Source: Candidatus Segatella papionis
GTDB lineage: Bacteria; Bacteroidota; Bacteroidia; Bacteroidales; Bacteroidaceae
Length of the DNA: 13,212 nucleotides
Assembly: GCA_002297965.1 (NCBI GenBank)
Contig: DBLF01000021.1
Span: forward strand, 1 to 13,212
Reading direction: 5' to 3'
Position numbers and translations under genes: made by a program. The number at the start of each line of letters is the position of its first letter. Within the stretch, counting starts at the first letter, position 1. The notes beneath the pieces were generated by a model. That model did no database searches, was not told the origin of the DNA, and saw only the letters and a program-made list of their open reading frames with translations. Below are positions 1-6,563 of this stretch, piece by piece.

Positions 1-45
1 TCCGAAACTGCCAAATATTTCGGAAGAAAAGTTTCGTTTTTCTTC
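1..45. repeat. Two adjacent inverted repeats at the left edge
   Basis: TCCGAAA (1-7) pairs with TTTCGGA (18-24). GAAGAAAA (23-30) pairs with TTTTCTTC (38-45) around a 7-base loop. The second hairpin carries TTTCGTTT, the same core found in the palindromic units of the 22-bp array at 332-375, so this may be an outlying degenerate copy. It could instead be the terminator of a gene left of the window; no long T-run follows it. Confidence 0.5.
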
Positions 46-99
46 TACTTTTAACATATATAAACACTTGAATAACGAAGATTTTACGCTTCACCTTAT

Positions 100-156
100 T
101 ATATACATACGTATGCGCTAGCATGCGCGGACGCATATACGCATACGTGCGTACAT
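100..156. other. Alternating purine-pyrimidine tract, Z-DNA or cruciform prone
   Basis: Bases 100-118 and 131-156 alternate purine and pyrimidine without a break, and 121-129 does so between them, leaving only a few interruptions in 57 bp. The tract also has dyad symmetry: ACGTATGCG (109-117) is matched by CGCATACGT (140-148), and ATGCG (123-127) by CGCAT (132-136). It is flanked by AT-rich DNA and no gene covers it. Alternating CG/CA/TA steps are the classic Z-DNA-forming composition. That this one forms Z-DNA or a cruciform in the cell is inference. Confidence 0.6.
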
Positions 157-199
157 TATATTTAAATTATTTCTAATGTATTCTGTTTTTTTATCAGAC

Positions 200-441
200 G
201 CAGATGCAAAATGTATCAAATGTGAAGCCAAATCGTGTCAAGCGTGAAGCCAAATCGTGCCAAACGTGAAGCCAAATTGTGCCACGCGTCTGTTCCAAGC
301 GCTTTAAACCGTGGAACTTTTTGTTTCTGCCCAAGAAACATTTCGTTTCTGGCAATGAAACTTTTCGTTTCAGCCCGTGGAACACTTTGCTTCTGTAGTT
401 TCCAAAATCACGTAGTGTAGTTCCCAAAATCACGTAGTGAA
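200..441. repeat. Degenerate 22-bp-period mosaic tandem array
   Basis: About eleven consecutive 22-bp units run without spacers. Units starting at 222, 244 and 266 share GTGAAGCCAAA followed by (T/C)GTG(T/C)CA. Those at 332 and 354 are palindromes (GAAAC, five bases, GTTTC), with weaker relatives at 310 and 376. Those at 398 and 420 differ at three of 22 positions as framed here and share CCAAAATCACGTAGTG. The units at 200 and 288 are poor copies. Read on the minus strand, most units keep an (A/C)CGA-like core in nearly the same column, which suggests common ancestry. The period is not a multiple of three and stop codons differ between frames, so the array is not coding. It ends 12 bases from the stop codon of the minus-strand gene at 454-738. 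Confidence 0.8.
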
Positions 442-453
442 TCACGTTGACTT

Positions 454-738
454 CTAAAGCAAGGTAACATAGCCAGCCGCTATATCGACCAGTTTTTTGC
501 GCCGAGCTACACCTATAATATAATGCGCATCCTTGGCTGAACAATGGAAGTGCTTTTTGATAGACTTCACCAACTCCTCCTTGGAAATCGAGCACACCCC
601 TTTGGGATATGCGCCACGCACAGCCTTCTCGATGTCTTCCATATTGAACTCATGATGACGCTTATGGAAGTAAGAAGAAACAATGATTGTAAAAACAATC
701 ACCAAAACAATGATGCAAAATAATACTGACTGACTCAT
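454..738 (-). CDS. Small single-pass membrane protein with a possible winged-helix-like C-terminal domain
   Basis: A 94-residue protein of unrecognised family. Residues 4-23 form one strongly hydrophobic segment (LFCIIVLVIVFTIIV core), followed by a basic stretch, SYFHKRHH, that would hold the C-terminal part in the cytoplasm by the positive-inside rule. Residues 33-94 read as a compact helical domain: an amphipathic helix (EDIEKAVRGAY), a SKEELVKSIKKHF helix, a KDAHYIIGVARRKK helix, and a short strand pair, LVDIAAGYVTLL. That order resembles a small winged-helix fold with a wing at the end. The resemblance is from pattern only, without a signature motif. The gene stands alone, with its own promoter at 792-799 and a leader hairpin at 764-782. 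The 22-bp array lies directly downstream. Length, upstream promoter and the sensible N-terminal anchor support it as real. Confidence 0.75.
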   Translation of the reverse strand: MSQSVLFCIIVLVIVFTIIVSSYFHKRHHEFNMEDIEKAVRGAYPKGVCSISKEELVKSIKKHFHCSAKDAHYIIGVARRKKLVDIAAGYVTLL

Positions 739-763
739 GATAATAAATTTTAAATTCGGTTTA

Positions 764-782
764 GGCGATAACCGCTATCGCC
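764..782 (-). other. Leader hairpin of the small membrane protein gene
   Basis: GGCGATA (764-770) pairs perfectly with TATCGCC (776-782) around a 5-base loop. It lies between the predicted -7 element at 792-799 and the start codon at 738, so it would sit at the 5' end of the mRNA leader. A stabilising or regulatory role is inference. Confidence 0.45.
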
Positions 783-791
783 ATTTCGATG

Positions 792-799
792 CAAAAATA
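792..799 (-). promoter_or_regulatory. Bacteroidota -7 promoter element for the small membrane protein
   Basis: Read on the minus strand this is TATTTTTG, a full match to TAnnTTTG. The leader to the ATG at 738 would be roughly 45-50 bases. The expected -33 position holds TTTCC rather than TTTG, so the upstream half is weak. Confidence 0.5.
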
Positions 800-882
800 A
801 GAAAAAGTTTGGAAACTGAGCCACTTTTTTCTATTTATTTTCAAAAAAAGTGCATTTTACTATTGTTTTTTTCGATATTTTG

Positions 883-912
883 TTGCTAATCCAAAAATAT
901 TGTGTATTTTTG
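883..912 (+). promoter_or_regulatory. Promoter of the anion transporter gene
   Basis: TTG at 883-885 (itself preceded by TTTG at 879-882) is followed, after 19 bases, by TATTTTTG at 905-912, which matches the Bacteroidota -33/-7 arrangement. Transcription should start near 917, leaving a leader of about 70 bases before the ATG at 989. Confidence 0.6.
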
Positions 913-988
913 CAGCATCGGAACACCAGATTCTAAAACTAGTGCTTCGACCTAGACAAAAAAGTAGAACCATAAAAACATAGAGAAA

Positions 989-2455
989 ATGCAAGAAACT
1001 GTAAAGAAAGTATTGACCGGCGACTTCAATCGCAAGAAAGCGCTGATGTTTGTCATCACCGCCCTGGTCACCATCCTAGTTTGGAACTTGCCCATCGACA
1101 GCTTTGGCATAGACGGGTTAACCGTGGTACAACAACGCGTAATCGCCATTTTCGTGATGGCAGTGATGCTATGGCTCACCGAAGCCATCCCGGCATGGGC
1201 CACCTCTGTGGTAATCATCTTCGTGTTGCTGTTCTTTGTCTCCGACTCCGCCTTCGCCGTGATGCAAGGCTCCGAGGGAGAATACGGAAAACTCTTGGAC
1301 TACCAGGGTGTGATGGCCTGCTTTGCCGACCCGACCATCATCCTCTTCCTGGGAGGTTTCGTCCTCGCCATTGCGGCAACCAAGAGCGGACTCGACGTGA
1401 TGATGGCAAAGACCCTGATGGCACCGTTCGGCAAACGATCGGAATTTGTGCTCCTAGGCTTTATGCTCATCACAGGCATTTTCTCCATGTTCATCTCCAA
1501 CACCGCCACCGCCGCCATGATGCTCACCTTCCTGACGCCAGTGTTCAAGTCGCTTCCCGCAAACGGAAAGGGAAGAATCGCACTGACCATGGCCATACCT
1601 ATCGGTGCCAACCTGGGCGGTATGGGAACCCCGATAGGCACACCTCCTAACGCATTCGCCTACAAAGTGCTGAACGACCCAGCGGGACTGAACCTGGGCA
1701 TCGGGTTCGGCGACTGGATGGTCATCATGGGGCCTATGGTGCTCATCATGCTCATTTGCGCCTGGTTTATCATCCGCAAGATGTTCCCATTCTCTCAGAA
1801 GACCATCGAACTAAAGATAGAAGGCAGCACCAACCACAACTGGCGCACCGCCGTGGTAGGCGCCACCTTCTTCCTGACCATCATCCTATGGGTATTCGGA
1901 AAGCAATTGGGAATCAACGCCAACACCGTGGCCATGCTTCCGATAGCCGTGTTTGCCTTCACTGGCGTCATCACCGCCAACGACCTGAAGGACATCGACT
2001 GGGCGGTAATCTGGATGGTGGCTGGAGGTTTTGCCCTCGGTTTGGCGATGAACGGAACGGGGCTGGCAGAAAACGCCGTGAACAGCATCCCATTCTCCGA
2101 GTTCGACCCACTCGTCATCATGGTTGTCTCCGGCTTGGTTTGCTTCATCCTGAGTAACTTCATCTCCAACACCGCCACCGCCGCCCTGCTCATCCCTATC
2201 CTCACCGTGGTATGTTCGGGCATGGGCGACAAGCTCGCCGAAATCGGAGGCACGGAGACCATCTTGATAGGTGTAGCCGTGGCTGCCTCTTGCGCCATGT
2301 CGCTCCCTATCTCCACCCCTCCTAACGCCATCGCCTACTCCACCGGTCTCATCCAGCAGACCGACATGGTGAAGGCGGGTCTCACCGTGGGTATCCTGAG
2401 CATGGTCATCGGCTATGCCGTGCTCATCACCTTCTGCCGCCTAGGAGTGATGTAA
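989..2455 (+). CDS. DASS/SLC13 family sodium-coupled anion (dicarboxylate-type) symporter
   Basis: A 488-residue inner-membrane transporter of the divalent anion:Na+ symporter family. It shows the two inverted-topology halves of that fold: SNTATAAMM at 170-178 with GTPPNAFA at 217-224, and again SNTATAALL at 393-401 with STPPNAIAY at 442-450. In the family the paired SNT motifs bind carboxylate and the neighbouring loops bind sodium. About 11 hydrophobic segments cover the chain. The N-terminal tail (1-17) is short and basic, and the start gives a normal length. Substrate cannot be fixed from sequence: succinate, fumarate, malate or another C4-dicarboxylate fits the SNT pair, but sulfate or citrate relatives exist. 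The gene has its own promoter and is followed by two hairpins, so it is probably monocistronic. The family call is firm. Confidence 0.93.
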   Translation: MQETVKKVLTGDFNRKKALMFVITALVTILVWNLPIDSFGIDGLTVVQQRVIAIFVMAVMLWLTEAIPAWATSVVIIFVLLFFVSDSAFAVMQGSEGEYGKLLDYQGVMACFADPTIILFLGGFVLAIAATKSGLDVMMAKTLMAPFGKRSEFVLLGFMLITGIFSMFISNTATAAMMLTFLTPVFKSLPANGKGRIALTMAIPIGANLGGMGTPIGTPPNAFAYKVLNDPAGLNLGIGFGDWMVIMGPMVLIMLICAWFIIRKMFPFSQKTIELKIEGSTNHNWRTAVVGATFFLTIILWVFGKQLGINANTVAMLPIAVFAFTGVITANDLKDIDWAVIWMVAGGFALGLAMNGTGLAENAVNSIPFSEFDPLVIMVVSGLVCFILSNFISNTATAALLIPILTVVCSGMGDKLAEIGGTETILIGVAVAASCAMSLPISTPPNAIAYSTGLIQQTDMVKAGLTVGILSMVIGYAVLITFCRLGVM

Positions 2456-2458
2456 GGG

Positions 2459-2490
2459 AGGGATTTCCAAGATATTGGAATATCATCCCT
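2459..2490 (+). other. Hairpin directly after the transporter stop codon
   Basis: AGGGAT (2459-2464) pairs with ATCCCT (2485-2490) and TTCCAA (2465-2470) with TTGGAA (2475-2480), leaving a 4-base bulge (2481-2484) and a 4-base loop. No T-run follows, so it looks more like a 3'-end stabilising structure than the terminator, which lies 40 bases further on. Confidence 0.5.
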
Positions 2491-2530
2491 AAGACGCAGA
2501 AGCATCATTTTAAGAAGTATTAATCATCGG

Positions 2531-2574
2531 CACTGCAAAATAAACGCGATTTTATTTTGCAGTGTCTTCTTTTT
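2531..2574 (+). terminator. Rho-independent terminator after the anion transporter
   Basis: A perfect 14-bp inverted repeat: CACTGCAAAATAAA (2531-2544) pairs with TTTATTTTGCAGTG (2551-2564) around a 6-base loop, followed by a T-rich run (2565-2574). The right arm also contains the -33 element of the next gene's promoter. Confidence 0.8.
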
Positions 2575-2586
2575 AGCGTAACTTTG
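2555..2586 (+). promoter_or_regulatory. Promoter of the pantothenate kinase gene, predicted near-leaderless
   Basis: TTTTG at 2555-2559, a 19-base spacer, then TAACTTTG at 2579-2586 match the Bacteroidota -33/-7 promoter at ideal spacing. Only five bases separate this element from the ATG at 2592. Since transcription normally begins a few bases beyond the -7 motif, the mRNA should start at or next to the start codon. Confidence 0.65.
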
Positions 2587-2591
2587 CACCC

Positions 2592-3431
2592 ATGAAAAAG
2601 ATAGTAATAGGAATAGACGTAGGCATTTCCACCACCAAGATAGTGGGAATTGATGAAAACGGCGTGGTTATCAGCCCCATCCGCATCAAGGCCACCGACC
2701 CCATCACCTCTCTTTATGGTGCTTTCGGGAAATACCTCCACGACAATAAAATCAGTCTCAACGAAGTAGAGCAAGTGATGCTGACCGGTGTGGGCTCCGC
2801 CTACATCGACGAGCCTATCTATGGCTTGCCCACCTCCAAGAGCCAGGAATTCGTGGCCGACGGACTGGGTGCCCGCTACGAGAGCAAGTTGGATAGGATG
2901 ATCGTGGTGAGCATGGGCACAGGAACCTCGCTCGTGAAATGCGACGAGAACGGCATCAAGCACATCGGCGGCATCGGCATCGGCGGTGGCACACTGGCTG
3001 GACTCAGCCGCATCATGCTCAAGACCGACGACATCAAGCAGATAGTGAACCTCGCAAAAGAAGGCGACGTGTCGAAAATCAACCTGCTGATAGGCGACAT
3101 CAGCGCCAAGCCTCTGCCAGGCTTGCCGATGAACGCCGTGGCTTCGCTCTTCAGCAACGCCAAGGCCAACGCCTCCAGAGAAGACATCGCCAAGGGACTC
3201 ATCTGGATGGTATTGCAGTGCATCGGCTCCGCCACCATCCTCTCATCCCTGGAATCGGGCATCAAGGACTTCGTGCTCATCGGAAACCTCACCCTGATGC
3301 CGCAATGCCGGGAAGTGTATCCTGCCATGGAGAAGCTCTACGGCGTGCGTTTCCACATACCAAAGTACTCGGAGTTCTGCACCGCCATCGGTGCCGCCCT
3401 CGACTACAAAAGCCAGGTAAAGGTATCATAG
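2592..3431 (+). CDS. coaW: Type II pantothenate kinase
   Basis: A 279-residue cytoplasmic kinase of the acetate/sugar kinase-Hsc70-actin (ASKHA) superfamily. It would phosphorylate pantothenate with ATP, the first step of coenzyme A synthesis. The phosphate-binding motif GIDVGISTTK is at 7-16, the second nucleotide-binding region SMGTGTSLV at 107-115, the glycine-rich GGIGIGGGT at 126-134, and the C-terminal YSEFCTAIGAAL at 259-270. These match type II (staphylococcal/eukaryotic-like) rather than type I CoaA or type III CoaX enzymes, and the length is normal for bacterial type II. The ATG is the only sensible start because MKKIVIGIDVG begins the first beta-strand, yet almost no leader is available. 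A strong terminator follows at 3551-3600. The main alternative is a related BadF/BadG-type ATPase; the compact size and lack of extra domains argue against that. Confidence 0.87.
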   Translation: MKKIVIGIDVGISTTKIVGIDENGVVISPIRIKATDPITSLYGAFGKYLHDNKISLNEVEQVMLTGVGSAYIDEPIYGLPTSKSQEFVADGLGARYESKLDRMIVVSMGTGTSLVKCDENGIKHIGGIGIGGGTLAGLSRIMLKTDDIKQIVNLAKEGDVSKINLLIGDISAKPLPGLPMNAVASLFSNAKANASREDIAKGLIWMVLQCIGSATILSSLESGIKDFVLIGNLTLMPQCREVYPAMEKLYGVRFHIPKYSEFCTAIGAALDYKSQVKVS

Positions 3432-3550
3432 GGCACTCCACAAGCCCCCATCCTGGCTAGGAAAAGGAGACGAGGGCTCACGCACACAAATGCACAGAAT
3501 ACAGCGACACAGCCGACACATTCCTGCAACATATTGAAACAGAAGCAATT

Positions 3551-3600
3551 AATCGTTTTGGAAAGCAGCGGATACCGCAAGTTTTCCAAAACGATTTTTT
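3551..3600 (+). terminator. Strong rho-independent terminator after coaW
   Basis: AATCGTTTTGGAAA (3551-3564) pairs perfectly with TTTCCAAAACGATT (3583-3596), with an inner GCGG/CCGC hairpin (3568-3571 and 3575-3578), and T3595-T3600 forms the tail. Bases 3432-3550 between the coaW stop codon and this stem show no gene and no clear structure. From 3601 to 3780 I see only the nrdD promoter and leader. Confidence 0.85.
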
Positions 3601-3680
3601 AAATGCCTAATTATCAGCGACTTAATATTTTTTAACGCAAGAAAAGTTGTCCAAAACATTCCACTTTCAATTTATTTTCT

Positions 3681-3688
3681 TACCTTTG
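3681..3688 (+). promoter_or_regulatory. -7 promoter element of nrdDG
   Basis: TACCTTTG is a full TAnnTTTG match. The -33 region (around 3657-3661) is poor, which is common for regulated promoters. The leader to the ATG at 3781 would be about 85-90 bases, A-rich, with no Shine-Dalgarno site and no repeat that I recognise as an NrdR or FNR-type box. Confidence 0.5.
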
Positions 3689-3780
3689 CAATGTCGATAA
3701 GACAGTATTTTAAGCCCCTTCAACACATAAGGACTTAATACCAAGCACATTAAACATTAATCATAAAAGTAACACAAGAA

Positions 3781-6006
3781 ATGATTCAAACTGTAGTAAA
3801 ACGCGACGGACGCATCGTTGGCTTCAACGAGCAAAAGATTATGGCTGCAATCCGCAAAGCCATGTTGCACACTGATAAGGGTGAGGACTCTTCGCTGATA
3901 GAGCAAATCACCGACCACATCGCATATCGTGGCAAGAGCCAGATGAGCGTAGAAGCCATCCAGGACGCCATCGAGATGGAGCTCATGAAGAGCGCGCGCA
4001 AGGATGTGGCCCAGAAGTACATCGCCTACCGCAACCAGCGTAACATTGCCCGAAAGGCAAAGACACGCGACGTATTCATGAGCATCGTCAACGCCAAGAA
4101 CAACGACATCACTCGTGAAAACGCCAACATGAACGCCGACACACCAGCAGGCATGATGATGAAGTTCGCTTCGGAGACCACCAAGCCTTTCGTTGACGAC
4201 TACCTCCTCTCAGAAGACGTTCGTGATGCTGTGATGCACAACTACATCCACATCCACGACAAGGATTACTATCCTACCAAGAGTTTGACTTGTGTTCAGC
4301 ACCCTCTAGACATCATCCTGAAGCATGGCTTCACGGCAGGCCATGGCTCTAGCCGCCCAGCCAAGCGCATCGAGACCGCAGCCGTACTGGCCTGCATCTC
4401 TCTGGAGACTTGCCAAAACGAGATGCACGGAGGTCAGGCCATCCCAGCCTTCGACTTCTATCTGGCTCCTTACGTGCGCATGTCTTACCAGGAAGAGGTG
4501 AAGAACCTGGAGAAACTGACAGGCGAAGACCTGAGCGACCTCTACGACATCGCCATCGACGACTATCTGGAGAAAGACCTCGACGGGCTTGAGGGCAAGG
4601 CTCGCTTGGAGCAGCACGCCATCAACAAGACCGTGAACCGAGTGCACCAAGCCATGGAGGCCTTCATCCACAACATGAACACCATCCACTCTCGTGGCGG
4701 TAACCAGGTGGTATTCTCATCCATCAACTATGGTACCGACACCAGTGCCGAAGGCCGCTGCATCATGCGTGAGATTCTGCTCAGCACATACCAGGGCGTG
4801 GGCAATGGCGAGACAGCCATCTTCCCTATCCAGATTTGGAAGAAGAAACGTGGCGTGAACTATCTGCCAGAGGATCGCAACTACGACCTCTACCAGTTGG
4901 CTTGCAAGGTGACCGCACGCAGATTCTTCCCTAACTTCCTCAACCTCGACGCCACATTCAACCAGAACGAGAAATGGCGTGCCGACGACCCAGAGCGATA
5001 CAAGTGGGAGATTGCCACCATGGGATGCCGCACACGTGTGTTCGAGGACCGCTGGGGCGAGAAGACCAGCATCGCACGTGGCAACCTGAGCTTCACCACC
5101 ATCAACATCGTCAAGCTCGCCATCGAGTGCATGGGCATCGAGAACAAGAAGCAGCGCATCGATATGTTCTTTGCCAAGCTGGACAACATCCTCGACATCA
5201 CAGCCAAGCAGCTAGACGAGCGCTTCCAGTTCCAGAAGACAGCCATGGCGAAGCAGTTCCCACTGCTGATGAAATATCTCTGGGTAGGCGCAGAGAACCT
5301 CAAGCCAGAGGAGACCATCGAGAGCGTAATCAACCACGGCACACTGGGCATCGGATTCATCGGACTCGCAGAATGCTTGAAGGCGCTCATCGGCAAGCAC
5401 CATGGCGAAAGCGAGGAAGCACAGGAGCTGGGCTTGAAGATCATCACCTATATGCGCGACAGAGCCAACGAGTTCAGCGAGCAGTATCACCACAACTACT
5501 CTATCCTCGCCACACCAGCCGAAGGACTGAGCGGAAAGTTCACGAAGAAAGACCGCAAGCAGTTTGGCGTGATTCCTGGCGTAACCGACCGTGATTACTA
5601 TACCAACAGCAACCACGTGCCAGTTTACTACAAATGCACCGCCCTGCAGAAGGCTAAGATCGAGGCTCCTTACCACGACCTGACCCGCGGAGGTCACATC
5701 TTCTATGTGGAGATAGACGGCGACGCCACCCACAACCCAGCAGTCATCGCCAGCGTGGTGGATATGATGGACAAATACAACATGGGCTATGGTTCCGTGA
5801 ACCACAACCGCAACCGCTGTCTCGACTGCGGCTACGAGAATGCTGATGCCCACCTGGAGGTTTGTCCTAAGTGCGGCAGCCACCACATCGACAAGTTGCA
5901 GCGCATCACTGGTTATTTGGTAGGCACCACCGACCGTTGGAACAGCGGCAAGCTTGCCGAGCTCCACGACCGTGTTACCCACATCGACACTCCACATAAC
6001 AAATAA
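3781..6006 (+). CDS. nrdD: Anaerobic (class III) ribonucleoside-triphosphate reductase, large glycyl-radical subunit
   Basis: A 741-residue enzyme that reduces ribonucleoside triphosphates to deoxyribonucleotides without oxygen, using a glycyl radical. An N-terminal ATP-cone (about 1-90; KRDGRIVGFNEQKI at 7-20) is the allosteric activity domain. The catalytic barrel has Cys171 in SLTCVQHPLD and Cys416 in TMGCRTRVFED, matching the conserved active-site cysteines of the family. The C-terminal zinc site is Cys680, Cys683, Cys695 and Cys698. The radical glycine is Gly711 in QRITGYLVG, 30 residues before the end. All expected parts are present and the length is normal. nrdG follows 11 bases downstream in the same operon. 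This points to DNA precursor synthesis under strict anaerobiosis; no class I nrdAB lies in the window. Confidence 0.97.
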   Translation: MIQTVVKRDGRIVGFNEQKIMAAIRKAMLHTDKGEDSSLIEQITDHIAYRGKSQMSVEAIQDAIEMELMKSARKDVAQKYIAYRNQRNIARKAKTRDVFMSIVNAKNNDITRENANMNADTPAGMMMKFASETTKPFVDDYLLSEDVRDAVMHNYIHIHDKDYYPTKSLTCVQHPLDIILKHGFTAGHGSSRPAKRIETAAVLACISLETCQNEMHGGQAIPAFDFYLAPYVRMSYQEEVKNLEKLTGEDLSDLYDIAIDDYLEKDLDGLEGKARLEQHAINKTVNRVHQAMEAFIHNMNTIHSRGGNQVVFSSINYGTDTSAEGRCIMREILLSTYQGVGNGETAIFPIQIWKKKRGVNYLPEDRNYDLYQLACKVTARRFFPNFLNLDATFNQNEKWRADDPERYKWEIATMGCRTRVFEDRWGEKTSIARGNLSFTTINIVKLAIECMGIENKKQRIDMFFAKLDNILDITAKQLDERFQFQKTAMAKQFPLLMKYLWVGAENLKPEETIESVINHGTLGIGFIGLAECLKALIGKHHGESEEAQELGLKIITYMRDRANEFSEQYHHNYSILATPAEGLSGKFTKKDRKQFGVIPGVTDRDYYTNSNHVPVYYKCTALQKAKIEAPYHDLTRGGHIFYVEIDGDATHNPAVIASVVDMMDKYNMGYGSVNHNRNRCLDCGYENADAHLEVCPKCGSHHIDKLQRITGYLVGTTDRWNSGKLAELHDRVTHIDTPHNK

Positions 6007-6017
6007 AATGAGGGGAA

Positions 6018-6533
6018 ATGATTAGTGTTTTAAGTATAGTACACGATACAATGGTAGATGGTCCGGGATTCCGGACCTCTATCTATTGTGCCGGGTGCCC
6101 CAATCATTGTCCCGAATGCCACAATCCGCAGTCGTGGGACATCAAGCACGGAACAATGACCTCTACCGAGGACATCATGAAGGAAATCATGGACGACCCA
6201 TTCGCCAATGTCACCTTTTCCGGTGGAGACCCTATGTTCCAGGCCGAAGGATTCGCCGAACTGGCACGTGCCATCAGGGAGCAAAGCGACAAAGACATCT
6301 GGTGCTTCACGGGTTACAAATACGAGAATCTCCTGAAGAACCCCAAGCAGCTGGAACTGTTGAAACTCATAGACGTGCTTGTAGATGGTCCTTTCGTCAA
6401 GGAACTCCGAGACGAAGACCTCTTCTTCCGAGGAAGCAGCAACCAGCGTCTCATCAACGTACAAAAGTCACTTGCCACAGGCAAGGTGGTGGAACTCCAA
6501 CTGACAAAAGAAAATCCAAATCCAGAGCTATAA
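6018..6533 (+). CDS. nrdG: Anaerobic ribonucleotide reductase activase (radical SAM)
   Basis: A 171-residue radical-SAM enzyme that uses a [4Fe-4S] cluster and S-adenosylmethionine to form the glycyl radical on NrdD, its partner encoded just upstream. The cluster motif CxxxCxxC is Cys27, Cys31 and Cys34 in CPNHCPEC, with an extra Cys24 before it, and VDGPGFRTSIY precedes it as is typical of activases. SGGDP follows as the SAM-binding GGE-like motif, and VDVLVDGPF-type residues (IDVLVDGPF) lie near the C-terminal part. Length is normal. A GAGGGG at 6010-6015 lies only two bases from the ATG, an unusually G-rich run for this genome but too close for an ideal ribosome-binding site. The last six codons form the left arm of the terminator at 6511-6563. 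Confidence 0.95.
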   Translation: MISVLSIVHDTMVDGPGFRTSIYCAGCPNHCPECHNPQSWDIKHGTMTSTEDIMKEIMDDPFANVTFSGGDPMFQAEGFAELARAIREQSDKDIWCFTGYKYENLLKNPKQLELLKLIDVLVDGPFVKELRDEDLFFRGSSNQRLINVQKSLATGKVVELQLTKENPNPEL

Positions 6534-6563
6534 CTCAGTTATGCCCTGGATTTGGATTTTTTT
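6511..6563. terminator. Bidirectional terminator shared by nrdG and the folK-like gene
   Basis: AAAATCCAAATCCAG (6511-6525) pairs perfectly over 15 bp with CTGGATTTGGATTTT (6546-6560). The 20-base loop holds a smaller ATAAC/GTTAT hairpin. The T-run reaches 6563 on the plus strand, and A-rich sequence before the left arm supplies a T-run for minus-strand transcripts. The left arm lies inside nrdG, covering its last codons. Confidence 0.85.

Noticed and set aside
1..45. Definite terminator of an off-window gene
   Set aside because: The hairpins are present but no long T-run follows and the upstream gene is not visible, so they are recorded only as inverted repeats.
200..441. CRISPR array
   Set aside because: Units are contiguous and 22 bp long with no unique spacers, they vary between copies, and no cas gene is nearby.
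200..441. Iteron-type plasmid or element replication origin
   Set aside because: Iterons can be about 22 bp, but the units here are divergent and partly palindromic, and no replication initiator gene is present among these housekeeping genes.
194..595. Minus-strand open frame of 133 codons across the repeat array
   Set aside because: It overlaps the better-supported gene at 454-738 in another frame, and its second half is just translated 22-bp repeats without a conserved domain.
5212..5997. Minus-strand open frame of 261 codons inside nrdD
   Set aside because: nrdD has all catalytic motifs in the plus frame. The antisense frame has only composition-driven valine/alanine-rich sequence and no start signals.
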